From contig NZ_JAFVMG010000002.1 in the NCBI RefSeq assembly GCF_017377745.1, forward strand, positions 62,001 to 126,000: a stretch of DNA of 64,000 bases, given 5' to 3'. The translations under genes and the position numbers were made by a program. Below the pieces are notes generated by a model that saw nothing but the letters and a program-made list of their open reading frames with translations, searched no databases and was not told the DNA's origin. This DNA comes from Acetobacter suratthaniensis. GTDB lineage: Bacteria; Pseudomonadota; Alphaproteobacteria; Acetobacterales; Acetobacteraceae. Shown here piece after piece: positions 11,492-20,567 of the stretch. The number at the start of each line of letters is the position of its first letter. The first letter of the stretch is position 1.

Positions 11492-13018
11492 ATGAACACG
11501 GCCTATCTCGCGCTTGAGCGCCATTTCGCCCGTATTGCCTCCCTACAGGACGCCATTGGCCTTCTGGGGTGGGACAAGGAAGTCATGATGCCTTCGGGCG
11601 CTGCGGAGCGCCGGTCGGAAAATCTGGCCATGCTCGAAGGGCTGCGCCATGAAATCCTGACCGCCCCCATCATGGCTGACCTGCTGGATCAGGCCGAGGC
11701 CGCGCCAGCACGCGCGGCATCAGCCGAAACGGACTGGCAGCGCGCCAACCTGACAGCCATGCGCCGCCAGCACACGCGCGCCACCGCCCTGCCGCAGGAT
11801 CTGGTGGAAGCCCACGCGCAGGCCACAACCCTGTGCGAAATCGCATGGCGCGATGCCCGCCAGAACAGCGACTTCAAAGCCCTGCTACCCGCCCTGACCG
11901 AAGTGCTGAACCTGACACGCGCCATCGCTGCCGCCACAGGTGAGGCCTGCGGTCTCAGCCCTTATGATGCGCTGCTCGATTCCTTCGACCCCGGCACGCG
12001 TCAGGCGGACATAGACCCGCTCTTTACCCGCCTGCGGGCCGAACTGCCCGCCCTGACCGCCGCCGCACTGGAAACACAGGCCGCCCTGCCCACCACCAGA
12101 GCGCCACAAGGCCCCTTCTCCCTGCCCCGGCAGGAAGCACTTGGTCGCGAACTGATGCAGCGCATGGGCTTTGACACCACGCGCGGACGGCTGGATGTCA
12201 GCCTGCACCCGTTCTGCGGGGGGGCCACACATGATGTGCGCCTGACCACCCGCTACCGCGAGGATGATTTCATTCCCGCCATGATGGGAATCCTGCATGA
12301 AACAGGCCACGCCCTGTATGAAATGGGCCTGCCCGATGCGTGGATTTCGCAGCCAGTAGGGCAGTCCGGCGGCATGACACTCCATGAAAGCCAGTCGCTT
12401 ATCATGGAGATGCAGTTCTGCCGTTCAGCCCCCTTTACCCGCTGGCTGGCCCCGCGCCTGCGTGCGGCCTTCGGCGTAGCGGACAACGCACCGGGATGGG
12501 ATGCACAGGCGCTGCACCGCCAGCTCACACATGTGGAGCCGGGCTTTATCCGTGTCGATGCTGATGAAGTCACCTACCCGGCTCATATTCTGGCGCGCTA
12601 TGAGCTGGAAAAAGCACTGGTTTCGGGCGATCTGGCGCTGAAAGACCTGCCAGCCGCCTTCAACGAGCGCATACACACCCTGCTGGGCCTGCGCGTGCCT
12701 GATGACCGGCAGGGTTGCCTACAGGATATTCACTGGCCCGCCGGGCTATTTGGCTATTTCCCCTGCTACGCATTGGGGGCCATGACTGCGGCCCAGCTCC
12801 GTCAGGCCGCCTGCACGCAGGAGCCTGCCATCCTGCCCGCTATTGAACAGGGTGACTTCGCACCCCTTCTCGAATGGCTGCGCACGCATGTGCATGGACG
12901 CGGCAGCAGCGCACCGCTCAGACAGATCGTGCTGGAAGCCACAGGTGCGCCGCTGGATGCGGATGCCTATCTCACCCACCTTCGCACCCGTTACGTGGAT
13001 CGTGCCCCCAATGCCTGA
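11492..13018 (+). CDS. M32 family metallocarboxypeptidase (Taq type)
   Basis: This is a cytosolic zinc carboxypeptidase of about 508 residues, releasing C-terminal amino acids. The zinc motif HETGH is at residues 269-273 from the ATG at 11492, followed by ALYEMGLP, and SGGMTLHESQSL carries the third ligand. The N-terminus, LGWDKEVMMPSGAAERRSE, is typical of M32. An ATG at 11483 is an alternative start. The stop overlaps the start of the next gene (ATGCCTGA), so the two are probably translationally coupled. No signal peptide is seen. Confidence 0.93.
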   Translation: MNTAYLALERHFARIASLQDAIGLLGWDKEVMMPSGAAERRSENLAMLEGLRHEILTAPIMADLLDQAEAAPARAASAETDWQRANLTAMRRQHTRATALPQDLVEAHAQATTLCEIAWRDARQNSDFKALLPALTEVLNLTRAIAAATGEACGLSPYDALLDSFDPGTRQADIDPLFTRLRAELPALTAAALETQAALPTTRAPQGPFSLPRQEALGRELMQRMGFDTTRGRLDVSLHPFCGGATHDVRLTTRYREDDFIPAMMGILHETGHALYEMGLPDAWISQPVGQSGGMTLHESQSLIMEMQFCRSAPFTRWLAPRLRAAFGVADNAPGWDAQALHRQLTHVEPGFIRVDADEVTYPAHILARYELEKALVSGDLALKDLPAAFNERIHTLLGLRVPDDRQGCLQDIHWPAGLFGYFPCYALGAMTAAQLRQAACTQEPAILPAIEQGDFAPLLEWLRTHVHGRGSSAPLRQIVLEATGAPLDADAYLTHLRTRYVDRAPNA

Positions 13019-14180
13019 TACAGCCCCCTGTCGCCGCTTTTTCAAACGCCCCGCCCCCCGGCGGCTGGGCGTTCTTGCCACGGCGCTGGCATGCCTTGTC
13101 CTCAGCCCGCAGGCTTGGGCACTGCACATGCCAAAGGACTCTGAGCTGGGGCCACAGGCGCTCACGCCCTTCCTGCAATCGCCCGACCATATCTGGGATA
13201 CCGTGCTACCCCTGCCCGATGGCCGGATGGTGCTTGAAGCCCCGGCATGGCTCGGCAATCACGGGCCGCAACTCTATATCCACACACCTGATGGGGCTAC
13301 AGTGCCTTGGCCTGCGGCGCTCTCAGACACCACGCAGGATACGGGTGTTCAGCCTGATAGCACCGGCCCGCTCATAGCCGCAGCAGGTCTGACGCGCACC
13401 GCGCAAGGCAGCCTGTGGGTGCTGGACAGCGGCGTGCCCCAGCGCGAACAACCAGCCAAAGCCGCACCCAGACTGATCGAGATCGACCCCGCCCGCAATG
13501 CGGTGGTGCGCAGTGTGCGCATTCAGGCCGATGCCCTTCAGCCGGGCAGCATTCTCTCAGGCGTAGCCGTACACGACAATACCGCCTACGTGCCGGATTC
13601 CGGCGTGGGGGCCATTCTGGTCGTGGATCTGGAAACGGGTGTAACCCGCCGCTTTCTGGATCGGCACCCCGCACTGGTCGCCACACGCCCCATCATGACG
13701 CCGCAAGGCCCGCTACACCACCCGGATGGCGGGCTGGTAGCCGTGGATTCCAGCATGATCGCGGTCAGCCCGGATGGAAGCTGGATTGTGGTGCAGGCAC
13801 CGGGCGGGTATCTCTCCCGCATTGATACCGCCATTTTTAACGACCCGCACATTACCCCCGCGGCGTTTGAAGAAAGCGTTACCCAGTGGTTCAAGACACC
13901 CAGCCTCGGCGGATTGGTGATTGATGCCGATGGCACGCTCTACTGGTCTGACCTCACCACCGGCAGCATACAGAGCTACACCACCGGGCGCATTCCGCGC
14001 AGGCTGATAACCGATGAACGCCTGCGCTGGCCCACCACACCGGGGCTTGATGGCAAAGGCCACCTCTATGTCACGGCCAGTCAGGTTGACCACAGCGGCG
14101 CGTTTGGCGGGGCACCGTCCATGAACTGGCCCGTAACACTCTACCAGCTCACCCTGCCCACGACGGCTCCCGCCCGTTAA
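13011..14180 (+). CDS. Secreted major royal jelly protein/yellow family beta-propeller protein
   Basis: This is a protein of 389 residues from the ATG at 13011. It begins with a Sec signal: basic PCRRFFKRPAPRRLG, hydrophobic VLATALACLVLS, and a likely cleavage after AWA. The body resembles the MRJP/yellow family: GSLWVLDSGV, then ILSGVAVH, TAYVPDSGVGAILVVDL, and AVSPDGSWIVV. The bacterial members are usually annotated as L-dopachrome tautomerase-related or SMP-30-like; substrates are unknown. A six-bladed propeller in the periplasm is inferred. It is coupled to the M32 peptidase gene by an 8-base overlap. A 35-base hairpin separates it from thrC. Confidence 0.82.
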   Translation: MPDTAPCRRFFKRPAPRRLGVLATALACLVLSPQAWALHMPKDSELGPQALTPFLQSPDHIWDTVLPLPDGRMVLEAPAWLGNHGPQLYIHTPDGATVPWPAALSDTTQDTGVQPDSTGPLIAAAGLTRTAQGSLWVLDSGVPQREQPAKAAPRLIEIDPARNAVVRSVRIQADALQPGSILSGVAVHDNTAYVPDSGVGAILVVDLETGVTRRFLDRHPALVATRPIMTPQGPLHHPDGGLVAVDSSMIAVSPDGSWIVVQAPGGYLSRIDTAIFNDPHITPAAFEESVTQWFKTPSLGGLVIDADGTLYWSDLTTGSIQSYTTGRIPRRLITDERLRWPTTPGLDGKGHLYVTASQVDHSGAFGGAPSMNWPVTLYQLTLPTTAPAR

Positions 14181-14200
14181 CCCCTGATCCTTTTTTATAC

Positions 14201-14235
14201 GTCCTGCACCCGCCCGGCACCGGCGCGTGCGGGAC
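14201..14235. other. Strong stem-loop between the MRJP-like gene and thrC
   Basis: Arms of 14 bases (GTCCTGCACCCGCC and GGCGCGTGCGGGAC) pair with one mismatch and one G-U around a 7-base loop. On the plus strand no T-run follows, though six T precede it. It may terminate the upstream transcript or stabilise an mRNA end. The thrC start is 55 bases downstream. Confidence 0.5.
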
Positions 14236-14290
14236 GAATGTTCCACAAGGCCACTTCGCGGCACACGCCATTCAGGATATACTGTCGTCC

Positions 14291-15694
14291 ATGCGTTACA
14301 TTTCGACCCGCGGGAACGCCCCCGCCCTTTCCTTCTCCGATGTGCTGCTCACCGGCCTGGCCGAGGATGGCGGGCTTTACCTGCCCGAAACATGGCCGGA
14401 ATTCTCCCTTTCCGACTGGCAGGCCCTGCGCGGACTGCCCTACCCTGAACTGGCAGCCCGTGTCATGGCCCCCTTTACGGCGCCGGACATCAGCTTCGAG
14501 ACGCTCAAAACCCTGTGCGAGCGCGCCTATGCCGGTTTCAGCCACCCCGCCACGGTGCCGCTGACACAGGTGGATGACGGGCTGTTTGTGCAGGAACTGT
14601 TCCACGGCCCCACGCTGGCCTTCAAAGACATGGCCATGCAGGTGCTGGGCCACCTGTTCGAGCATGTGCTGACCCAGCGCAACGAGCGCGTAACCATTGT
14701 GGCCGCGACCTCGGGCGATACGGGCTCGGCCGCTATCGAGGCCTGCCGTGGGCGCGAACGCCTGTCCGTTGTCATTCTGCACCCCAAGGGCCGCACCTCC
14801 GAAGTGCAGCGCCGGCAAATGACCACGGTGCTGGAACCCAACGTGACCAACCTTGCGGTGGAAGGCACGTTTGATGACTGTCAGGATCTGGTAAAAGCCC
14901 TGTTCGCGGATATGTCCTTCCGCCGGGAAATGAACCTGTCCGCCGTCAACTCCATCAACTGGGCGCGTATTGCTGCCCAGATTCCCTATTACGTGCATGC
15001 CGCCCTCGCCCTTGGCGCTCCCGAACGCGAAGTCTCTTTTGCTGTGCCCACCGGCAATTTCGGCAATATTCTGGCCGCATGGGCCGCACGCCGCATGGGC
15101 CTGCCCATTCGCCAGCTCTGCGTGGGTTCGAACCGTAACGATATTCTCACGCGCTTCCTCAACGCCAATGACATGACCATCAAGGGTGTGGTGCCAAGCC
15201 TCTCGCCCTCCATGGACATTCAGGTCTCCTCCAACTTCGAACGCCTGCTGTTCGAACTGCTGGGCCGCGATGCAAAGCGTTGTGCCGAACTCATGACCGG
15301 TTTCCGCGCCAGCGGACACATGGATATTCCGGCTGAAACATGGGAGCGTGCGCGTGACCTGTTCTCCGGGCTGGCACTGGATGATGCCCAGACCGAAGCC
15401 GCGATCCGCTCCGTTCACCAGCGTTCAGGCTATCTGGCAGACCCGCATAGCGTGATCGGCATTGAGGCGGGCAGGCGCTTCCGCCAGCCCGGCATTCCCA
15501 TGGTGGCGGAAGCCACGGCGCACCCGGCCAAGTTCCCCGATGCCATGGTGGCCGCAACCGGTATCCACCCGGCCCTGCCGCCCCATATGGCCGACCTGTT
15601 CGAGCGCCGCGAGCGCTACCGCACCGTGCCTGCCACTCAGGACGCCATCAAGGACGCTGTCCGCGCCGCCCTTGCTGGCGGCAACACCGACTAA
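14291..15694 (+). CDS. thrC: Threonine synthase
   Basis: ThrC converts O-phosphohomoserine to threonine with pyridoxal phosphate. The 467-residue length and N-terminus MRYISTRGNAPALSFSDV fit the longer form found in proteobacteria and yeast. The PLP lysine is K112 in TLAFKDMAMQ. The phosphate-binding region SGDTGSAAIEA and SVNSINWARIAAQIPYYV follow. The M16 peptidase gene follows 62 bases downstream; thrC next to this peptidase is a conserved alphaproteobacterial pair. No thrA or thrB is in the window. Confidence 0.97.
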   Translation: MRYISTRGNAPALSFSDVLLTGLAEDGGLYLPETWPEFSLSDWQALRGLPYPELAARVMAPFTAPDISFETLKTLCERAYAGFSHPATVPLTQVDDGLFVQELFHGPTLAFKDMAMQVLGHLFEHVLTQRNERVTIVAATSGDTGSAAIEACRGRERLSVVILHPKGRTSEVQRRQMTTVLEPNVTNLAVEGTFDDCQDLVKALFADMSFRREMNLSAVNSINWARIAAQIPYYVHAALALGAPEREVSFAVPTGNFGNILAAWAARRMGLPIRQLCVGSNRNDILTRFLNANDMTIKGVVPSLSPSMDIQVSSNFERLLFELLGRDAKRCAELMTGFRASGHMDIPAETWERARDLFSGLALDDAQTEAAIRSVHQRSGYLADPHSVIGIEAGRRFRQPGIPMVAEATAHPAKFPDAMVAATGIHPALPPHMADLFERRERYRTVPATQDAIKDAVRAALAGGNTD

Positions 15695-15756
15695 AAACAA
15701 ACGCTCCACCCCATCAGGCTGCCTGCCCGGCAGCCTTTCCTTTTTTCAGGACGAGA

Positions 15757-17022
15757 ATGACAGACCCCATCAGACAGACCCGCCTGCCCTCCGGCCTGAC
15801 CGTTATCACCGAGCGCATGGCGCACGTGGAAACGGTATCTTTCGGTGCGTATGTTTCCGCTGGCACACGCAACGAAACCGCCGAGGAAAACGGTGTCTCC
15901 CATTTTCTCGAGCATATGGCCTTCAAGGGCACGCATAACCGCTCCGCCCTGCGCATTGCCGAGGAAATCGAAAACGTGGGGGGGCATATCAATGCCTATA
16001 CCGCCCGCGAGCAGACGGTGTTCTATGTCAAGCTGCTCCGCGAAAACCTGAATCTGGGTATCGACATCATTGGCGATATCCTGACCCACTCCACCTTCGA
16101 TGCGGCTGAACTCGAACGTGAGCGCGGTGTGATCTTGCAGGAAATCGGTCAGGCCAACGATACGCCCGACGATATCGTGTTTGATCATTTTCAGGAAACC
16201 GCCTTTCCCGGTCAGCCTATGGGGCGCCCCACCCTCGGCACGGAAGAGCTGATCCGTAACATGAGCCGCGAAACGCTCATGTCCTACATGGCCACACATT
16301 ACACGCCCGATAACGTGATCGTTGCCGCGGCTGGCAATCTGGAGCACGAGGCGGTGGTGGAGCAGGTGCAGCGGCACTTTGCAGACCTGCCAAACGCCAC
16401 CCGCCCCAGTGTGTCGCCCGCTCGCTATCTGGGGGGTGAGTACCGCGAAAGCCGTGAGCTGGATCAGGCACATGTGCTTCTGGGCTTCCCCTGCGCGGGG
16501 TATCAGGGGGCGGACTACTACGCCACCATGCTGCTTTCCACTCTGCTGGGTGGGGGCATGTCCTCACGGCTGTTTCAGGAAATCCGCGAAAAACGCGGGC
16601 TGGTCTATTCGGTCTATTCCTTCAGCGCGCCTTTCCTCGACGGTGGTCTGTTTGGCATCTATGCCGGAACCGGAGAAAAGGAATGTGCGGAACTCATTCC
16701 TGTAACACTGGACGAGCTGCGCAAGGTGCAACTGAACGTGCAGGATGATGAACTGGCCCGCGCACGTGCTCAGCTCAAAGCCTCGCTGCTGATGTCGCTC
16801 GAAAGCACAGGCAGCCGGTGTGAACAGATTGCCCGCCAGCTCCAGATTTTTGGACGCATCATCCCCACACAGGAAACCGTGCGCCGGATCGAAGCTGTCA
16901 CCACGGATGACATCCGCGCTGCGGCAGCCCGGATTTTTGCCGGAACACCCACACTGGCAGCCCTTGGCCCCATTGGTCACATTCCTTCCCTCCAGAGCAT
17001 TACGGAGAATCTGGCAGCATGA
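15757..17022 (+). CDS. M16 family zinc protease (mitochondrial processing peptidase-like)
   Basis: This 421-residue protein is close to bacterial relatives of the beta subunit of mitochondrial processing peptidase. The inverted zinc motif HFLEH is at residues 49-53, with E129 as third ligand 76 residues later. The C-terminal half has the glycine-rich loop LLGGGMSSRLFQEIREKRGL. A start with GGACGAG just upstream is clear. No signal peptide is seen, so it is probably cytosolic. Its last four bases overlap the start of pmbA (ATGA), implying coupling. Substrates in bacteria are not well defined. Confidence 0.94.
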   Translation: MTDPIRQTRLPSGLTVITERMAHVETVSFGAYVSAGTRNETAEENGVSHFLEHMAFKGTHNRSALRIAEEIENVGGHINAYTAREQTVFYVKLLRENLNLGIDIIGDILTHSTFDAAELERERGVILQEIGQANDTPDDIVFDHFQETAFPGQPMGRPTLGTEELIRNMSRETLMSYMATHYTPDNVIVAAAGNLEHEAVVEQVQRHFADLPNATRPSVSPARYLGGEYRESRELDQAHVLLGFPCAGYQGADYYATMLLSTLLGGGMSSRLFQEIREKRGLVYSVYSFSAPFLDGGLFGIYAGTGEKECAELIPVTLDELRKVQLNVQDDELARARAQLKASLLMSLESTGSRCEQIARQLQIFGRIIPTQETVRRIEAVTTDDIRAAAARIFAGTPTLAALGPIGHIPSLQSITENLAA

Positions 17023-18359
17023 CGGCCCAGACCCTGTCCCTGCTTTCCGACCTGCTGCGCCATGCCAGACAGGCCGGGGCGGATGCGGCCGAGGCCGTGC
17101 ATGTCAGCAGCCTTTCCGTAGGCGCTGGCGTACGAAACGGTGTGACCGAAGAACTCGAACGCTCCGAAACCACGGATATGGGGCTCAGGGTTTTTATCGG
17201 CTGCAAGAGCGCCATTGTCTCTACCTCCACCGTAGAGCCTGCCCGTTTCGGACAACTGGCGGCGCAGGCCATGGCTATGGCCCGTGTTCTGCCTGATGAC
17301 CGCTACGCAGGGCTGGCCTCTCAGGCCATGACAACCCCCTGCACTGATAATGCCCTGCAGCTGAACGACCCCGCCGAACCGGATACCGCCACCCTGCTGG
17401 AACGCGCCCGTCTGGGCGAGGATGCAGCCTTGGCCATTACCGGGGTAACGAACAGCGCTGGCGCCAGCGCTTCATGCGGGCGCACGCAGGTCAGTTTTGC
17501 GACAACAGGTGGGTTTTCCGGCCAGTATGCCCGCAGCAGCCACGCCAACTCTGTTTGCGTTCTGGCGGGCAGCGGCGAGAGCATGCAGCGCGATTACGAT
17601 CATCACGCCACGCTCTGGCTGCACGATCTGACAGATGCCGCCGAACTCGGCCGCAATGCAGGGCAGAAAGCTGTCGCGCGCCTGAACCCGACCCGCCCGC
17701 GCACAGGCCGCACGCCCGTTGTATTCCACCCCCGGGTGGCGGGCAGTTTTCTCAACCATTTTGCCGGGGCGATTAACGGCACGGCCATTGCACGCGGCAC
17801 ATCCTTCCTCAAGGACAGGATGGATCAGGCGCTATTCTCCAGCGAAATCAGCATTACGGACGACCCTACCCGCATCAAGGGCCTGCGCTCGCGCCCCTTC
17901 GATGGGGAGGGCCTGCGCATGGCCCCGCTCAGTCTTGTGCGCGATGGTGTGCTGTCTTCATGGTTGCTGGACAGCCGCAGCGCACGCCAGCTCGGGCTGG
18001 AAACCAACGCGCGTGCAGGCCGTGGCACCTCCGGCCCACCCTCACCGGGGGCCACCAACCTGTTTTTCGAACCCGGCACCCTCAGCCCGACCGAACTCAT
18101 GGCCGACATCAAGGAAGGGCTGTACATCACCGAAATGATGGGGTCTTCCATCAATGGCCTGACAGGCGATTACAGCCGGGGTGCATCAGGCTTCATGATC
18201 CGGGACGGACAGATTGCCGAGCCTGTGGCTGAGTTCACCCTTGCCGGTAATCTGCTGGAAATCTTTGCCTCCATGACACTGGCGAACGATCTGGCCTTCC
18301 GTTTTGGCACCGACGCCCCCACATTAAGGGTCGAGACCCTGAATACCGCAGGGGCCTGA
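17019..18359 (+). CDS. pmbA: PmbA/TldD family protein, PmbA type
   Basis: This is a 446-residue member of the TldD/PmbA family, which forms a TldD-TldE heterodimeric protease in E. coli (maturation of microcin B17, CcdA turnover). PmbA (TldE) lacks the HExxxH metal motif of TldD, and none is seen here. Recognisable stretches are FHPRVAGSFLNHF, GRGTSGPPSPGATNLFFEPG and the C-terminal GASGFMIRDGQIAEPVAEFT. It overlaps the M16 gene by four bases; the Tim44-like gene follows 27 bases later. TldD itself is not in the window. Confidence 0.9.
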   Translation: MTAQTLSLLSDLLRHARQAGADAAEAVHVSSLSVGAGVRNGVTEELERSETTDMGLRVFIGCKSAIVSTSTVEPARFGQLAAQAMAMARVLPDDRYAGLASQAMTTPCTDNALQLNDPAEPDTATLLERARLGEDAALAITGVTNSAGASASCGRTQVSFATTGGFSGQYARSSHANSVCVLAGSGESMQRDYDHHATLWLHDLTDAAELGRNAGQKAVARLNPTRPRTGRTPVVFHPRVAGSFLNHFAGAINGTAIARGTSFLKDRMDQALFSSEISITDDPTRIKGLRSRPFDGEGLRMAPLSLVRDGVLSSWLLDSRSARQLGLETNARAGRGTSGPPSPGATNLFFEPGTLSPTELMADIKEGLYITEMMGSSINGLTGDYSRGASGFMIRDGQIAEPVAEFTLAGNLLEIFASMTLANDLAFRFGTDAPTLRVETLNTAGA

Positions 18360-18386
18360 CCTTTTTTGCCTGAGAGTATCTGATCT

Positions 18387-19337
18387 GTGAGCGTTCGTTT
18401 TTTATCCTCCGCACTGGCCATGGTCATGACCGCGAGCCTTGCCATCGGTCCCCTTGCCTCCCATGCCGATGCACGGGCAGGCAGCGGTGGCTCCATGGGG
18501 AGCCGGGGCAGCCGGACATGGAGCGCACCGCCCAGAACCAGCACATCCCCCTATGAGGCTGCGCCGATGGAACGCTCCATCGCGCCGCGCATGGCGCCCT
18601 CTACCCCCGGTTACGGTGCCATGGGTGCAGCGCCCTTCGCACGGCAGGGCATGCCTTACCAGAACCGCCATCCGTTCCTGACCGGGTTTGCTGGTGGTTT
18701 CCTTGGAGCCGGGCTTTTTGGCCTGCTCTCTGGCCATGGCTTCATGGGCGGGGTGGGCGGTCTGTTCAGCTTCCTTGGGCTGCTGATCCAGATCGGGCTG
18801 GTTGTGATGGTGGTTATGTGGCTTGTGCGCCGCTTTTCCGGCGCAGGCAACCGTATGGGTATGGGCGCGCAAGGGGCGTCTGGCCCGGCATCACCTCCCT
18901 TTGGCGCACAGCCTCAGCCCGCCAGCACACCGGTGCAGATCATGCCTGCGGATTATCAGGCCTTCCAGCAGACCCTGCTGGATATCCAGACCGCATGGAA
19001 CCAGCAGAACATCTCGGCCATGCAGCAGATGGCCACACCAGAGATGGTCTCCTACTTCAACGAACAGCTGGCCACACTCGCCAGCCAGGGTGCGCGGAAC
19101 GTTGTCTCTGATGTTCGCTTTCTTCAGGGGGATCTGTCCGAGGCATGGTCTGAAAACGGTATGAACTACGCCACGGTCGCCATGCGCTACAGCCTGATCG
19201 ACCTGACCACGAATGCTATGGGGCAAGTGATAGACGGCAGTTCGACCGATCCTGTCACCATTACGGAACTCTGGACTTTTGTCCGCCCCGCACGGGGGGG
19301 CCGCTGGCTGCTTTCCGCTATTCAGCAAACCCGCTAA
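18387..19337 (+). CDS. Tim44-like domain membrane protein
   Basis: This 316-residue protein starts at a GTG (18387). It has a hydrophobic signal or anchor at about 5-25 and a Ser/Gly/Arg-rich low-complexity segment to about 75. A glycine-rich membrane region follows at about 92-150 (GGFLGAGLFGLLSGHG, then LLIQIGLVVMVVMWLV). The C-terminal Tim44-like domain is at about 185-316 (YQAFQQTLLDIQTAWN, TITELWTFVR, WLLSAIQQ). The domain is shared with mitochondrial import protein Tim44 and ribosomal protein L45; bacterial roles are poorly known. It is the last gene of the thrC-M16-pmbA group. Confidence 0.85.
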   Translation: MSVRFLSSALAMVMTASLAIGPLASHADARAGSGGSMGSRGSRTWSAPPRTSTSPYEAAPMERSIAPRMAPSTPGYGAMGAAPFARQGMPYQNRHPFLTGFAGGFLGAGLFGLLSGHGFMGGVGGLFSFLGLLIQIGLVVMVVMWLVRRFSGAGNRMGMGAQGASGPASPPFGAQPQPASTPVQIMPADYQAFQQTLLDIQTAWNQQNISAMQQMATPEMVSYFNEQLATLASQGARNVVSDVRFLQGDLSEAWSENGMNYATVAMRYSLIDLTTNAMGQVIDGSSTDPVTITELWTFVRPARGGRWLLSAIQQTR

Positions 19338-19353
19338 GGCGGTCAACCAACAG

Positions 19354-19391
19354 AAAAGGCCGGGGAGCACACTGCTCTCCGGCCTTTTTTA
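19354..19391. terminator. Bidirectional rho-independent terminator
   Basis: An almost perfect hairpin (AAAAGGCCGGGGAGC with GCTCTCCGGCCTTTTTT) lies between the convergent Tim44-like gene and the CoxF-like gene. T-runs follow the stem on the plus strand (six T) and, more weakly, on the minus strand (four T). It probably ends transcripts from both sides. Confidence 0.85.
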
Positions 19392-19439
19392 TGTACCCGC
19401 TCACCGCTGGCCTATAAACAGCGCACAGCGCGTCTCCTA

Positions 19440-19589
19440 TCAGGCGTGGAGCAGGCCTAGCCCAAACATCACGCTTGCCAGAACCAGCATGAAAGCCAGC
19501 ATGCTTCTCACGCGCTGTGTCTGCCTGCGTTGTGTTTCCGCCAGCTCAGCCTGTGCGCTCACAGCCGTTGTCGCATCGGTATCGCTCAT
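19440..19589 (-). CDS. CoxF-like small single-pass membrane protein
   Basis: A 49-residue protein follows ctaB after 12 bases. The ATG at 19589 has GGGAG seven bases upstream. The N-terminal half is polar and contains ETQRRQTQRVRS; a single membrane helix, MLAFMLVLASVMFGLGLL, ends two residues before the stop. In alphaproteobacterial cox operons a small protein of the same design (coxF) sits in exactly this place, between ctaB and ctaG. The call rests on position and topology more than on sequence. Here no ctaG or coxC follows; a terminator does. Confidence 0.65.
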   Translation of the reverse strand: MSDTDATTAVSAQAELAETQRRQTQRVRSMLAFMLVLASVMFGLGLLHA

Positions 19590-19601
19590 GGTGCTGCTCC
19601 C

Positions 19602-20567
19602 TTACCCAATCCAGTTCCAGCCGCGCAGGATATGATCCGCCAGCAGGCCGCAAAACAGGAAGAAAAGATATGCGAGTGAAAACCGGAACGAAATCCGTGC
19701 AGCCTTGTCGCCCGCAAGGCTGACACCCGTGGCATCCTGCGGTTCCAGCAGCACCCGCACGGCACAGGCGATAAAGCCCAGCCCCAGCACAAGCGCCGTA
19801 ACCGTATAAAGCCAGCCGCTCAGCCCAAGCACCGATGGCACAAGAGAAACCGCCAGCAATACCAGCGTGTAGCCAAAAATCTGCCAGCGCGTATGCCGCC
19901 CTCCCCGCACAACCGGCAGCATGGGAATCCCTGCGCGCCCGTAGTCCTTGCAGGCATAAAGCGACAGCGACCAGAAATGCGGCGGTGTCCAGAAAAACAC
20001 GATCCCGAACATGACCACCGGCATAACCGCCATATGGCCCGTAGCCGCAGCCCAGCCGATCATGGGGGGGAAAGCTCCCGCAGCCCCACCAATCACGATG
20101 TTCTGCGGTGTCGAACGCTTGAGCCACATCGTATAGATGACGGCATAGAAAAAGATGGAAAACGCCAGAATGCCCGCCGCCAGAGTGTTGGTGGCAATCC
20201 ACATCAGGCAGACAGACAGGCAGGACAGCCCGATACCATAGGCCAGAGCTTCGTCCTGCGGAATGCGCCCCCCCGGAATAGGGCGGGTAATGGTGCGCTG
20301 CATGATGGCATCAATATCGCGGTCAAACCACATATTGATGGCCCCTGCCGCCCCCGAGGCCAGACAGATGCAGAAAATGCTCACTGCCGCGACAAACGGG
20401 TTGAGATGGCCCGGTGCCATGATCATGCCCGCGGCACCCGTAAATACCACGAGAGAGATAACGCGGGGCTTAAGCAGCATCAGCCAGTCACGCGCCTGCG
20501 TGCCAACACGCGCCGTTTCAAAACGCACCCGGCGGGCGGGTTTATCCGTCAGTGCTGCTTCGCTCAT
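19602..20567 (-). CDS. ctaB: Protoheme IX farnesyltransferase (heme O synthase)
   Basis: This 321-residue polytopic enzyme transfers farnesyl to heme B, making heme O. The first Asp-rich motif is in NMWFDRDIDAIMQRT, followed by TRPIPGGRI; the second is in DYGRAGIPMLPVV. Between them is the family segment STPQNIVIGGAAGAFPPM. About eight or nine membrane helices are expected. Its ATG overlaps the stop of the oxidase-like gene by four bases. In acetic acid bacteria the main oxidase is a bo3 ubiquinol oxidase that needs heme O, so this gene probably remains functional even though its neighbour appears degenerate. The symbol cyoE would also fit. Confidence 0.94.
   Translation of the reverse strand: MSEAALTDKPARRVRFETARVGTQARDWLMLLKPRVISLVVFTGAAGMIMAPGHLNPFVAAVSIFCICLASGAAGAINMWFDRDIDAIMQRTITRPIPGGRIPQDEALAYGIGLSCLSVCLMWIATNTLAAGILAFSIFFYAVIYTMWLKRSTPQNIVIGGAAGAFPPMIGWAAATGHMAVMPVVMFGIVFFWTPPHFWSLSLYACKDYGRAGIPMLPVVRGGRHTRWQIFGYTLVLLAVSLVPSVLGLSGWLYTVTALVLGLGFIACAVRVLLEPQDATGVSLAGDKAARISFRFSLAYLFFLFCGLLADHILRGWNWIG

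Noticed and set aside
14195-15418. 407-codon open frame on the minus strand
   Set aside because: Antisense to thrC, whose catalytic motifs are clear; no ribosome site or domain.
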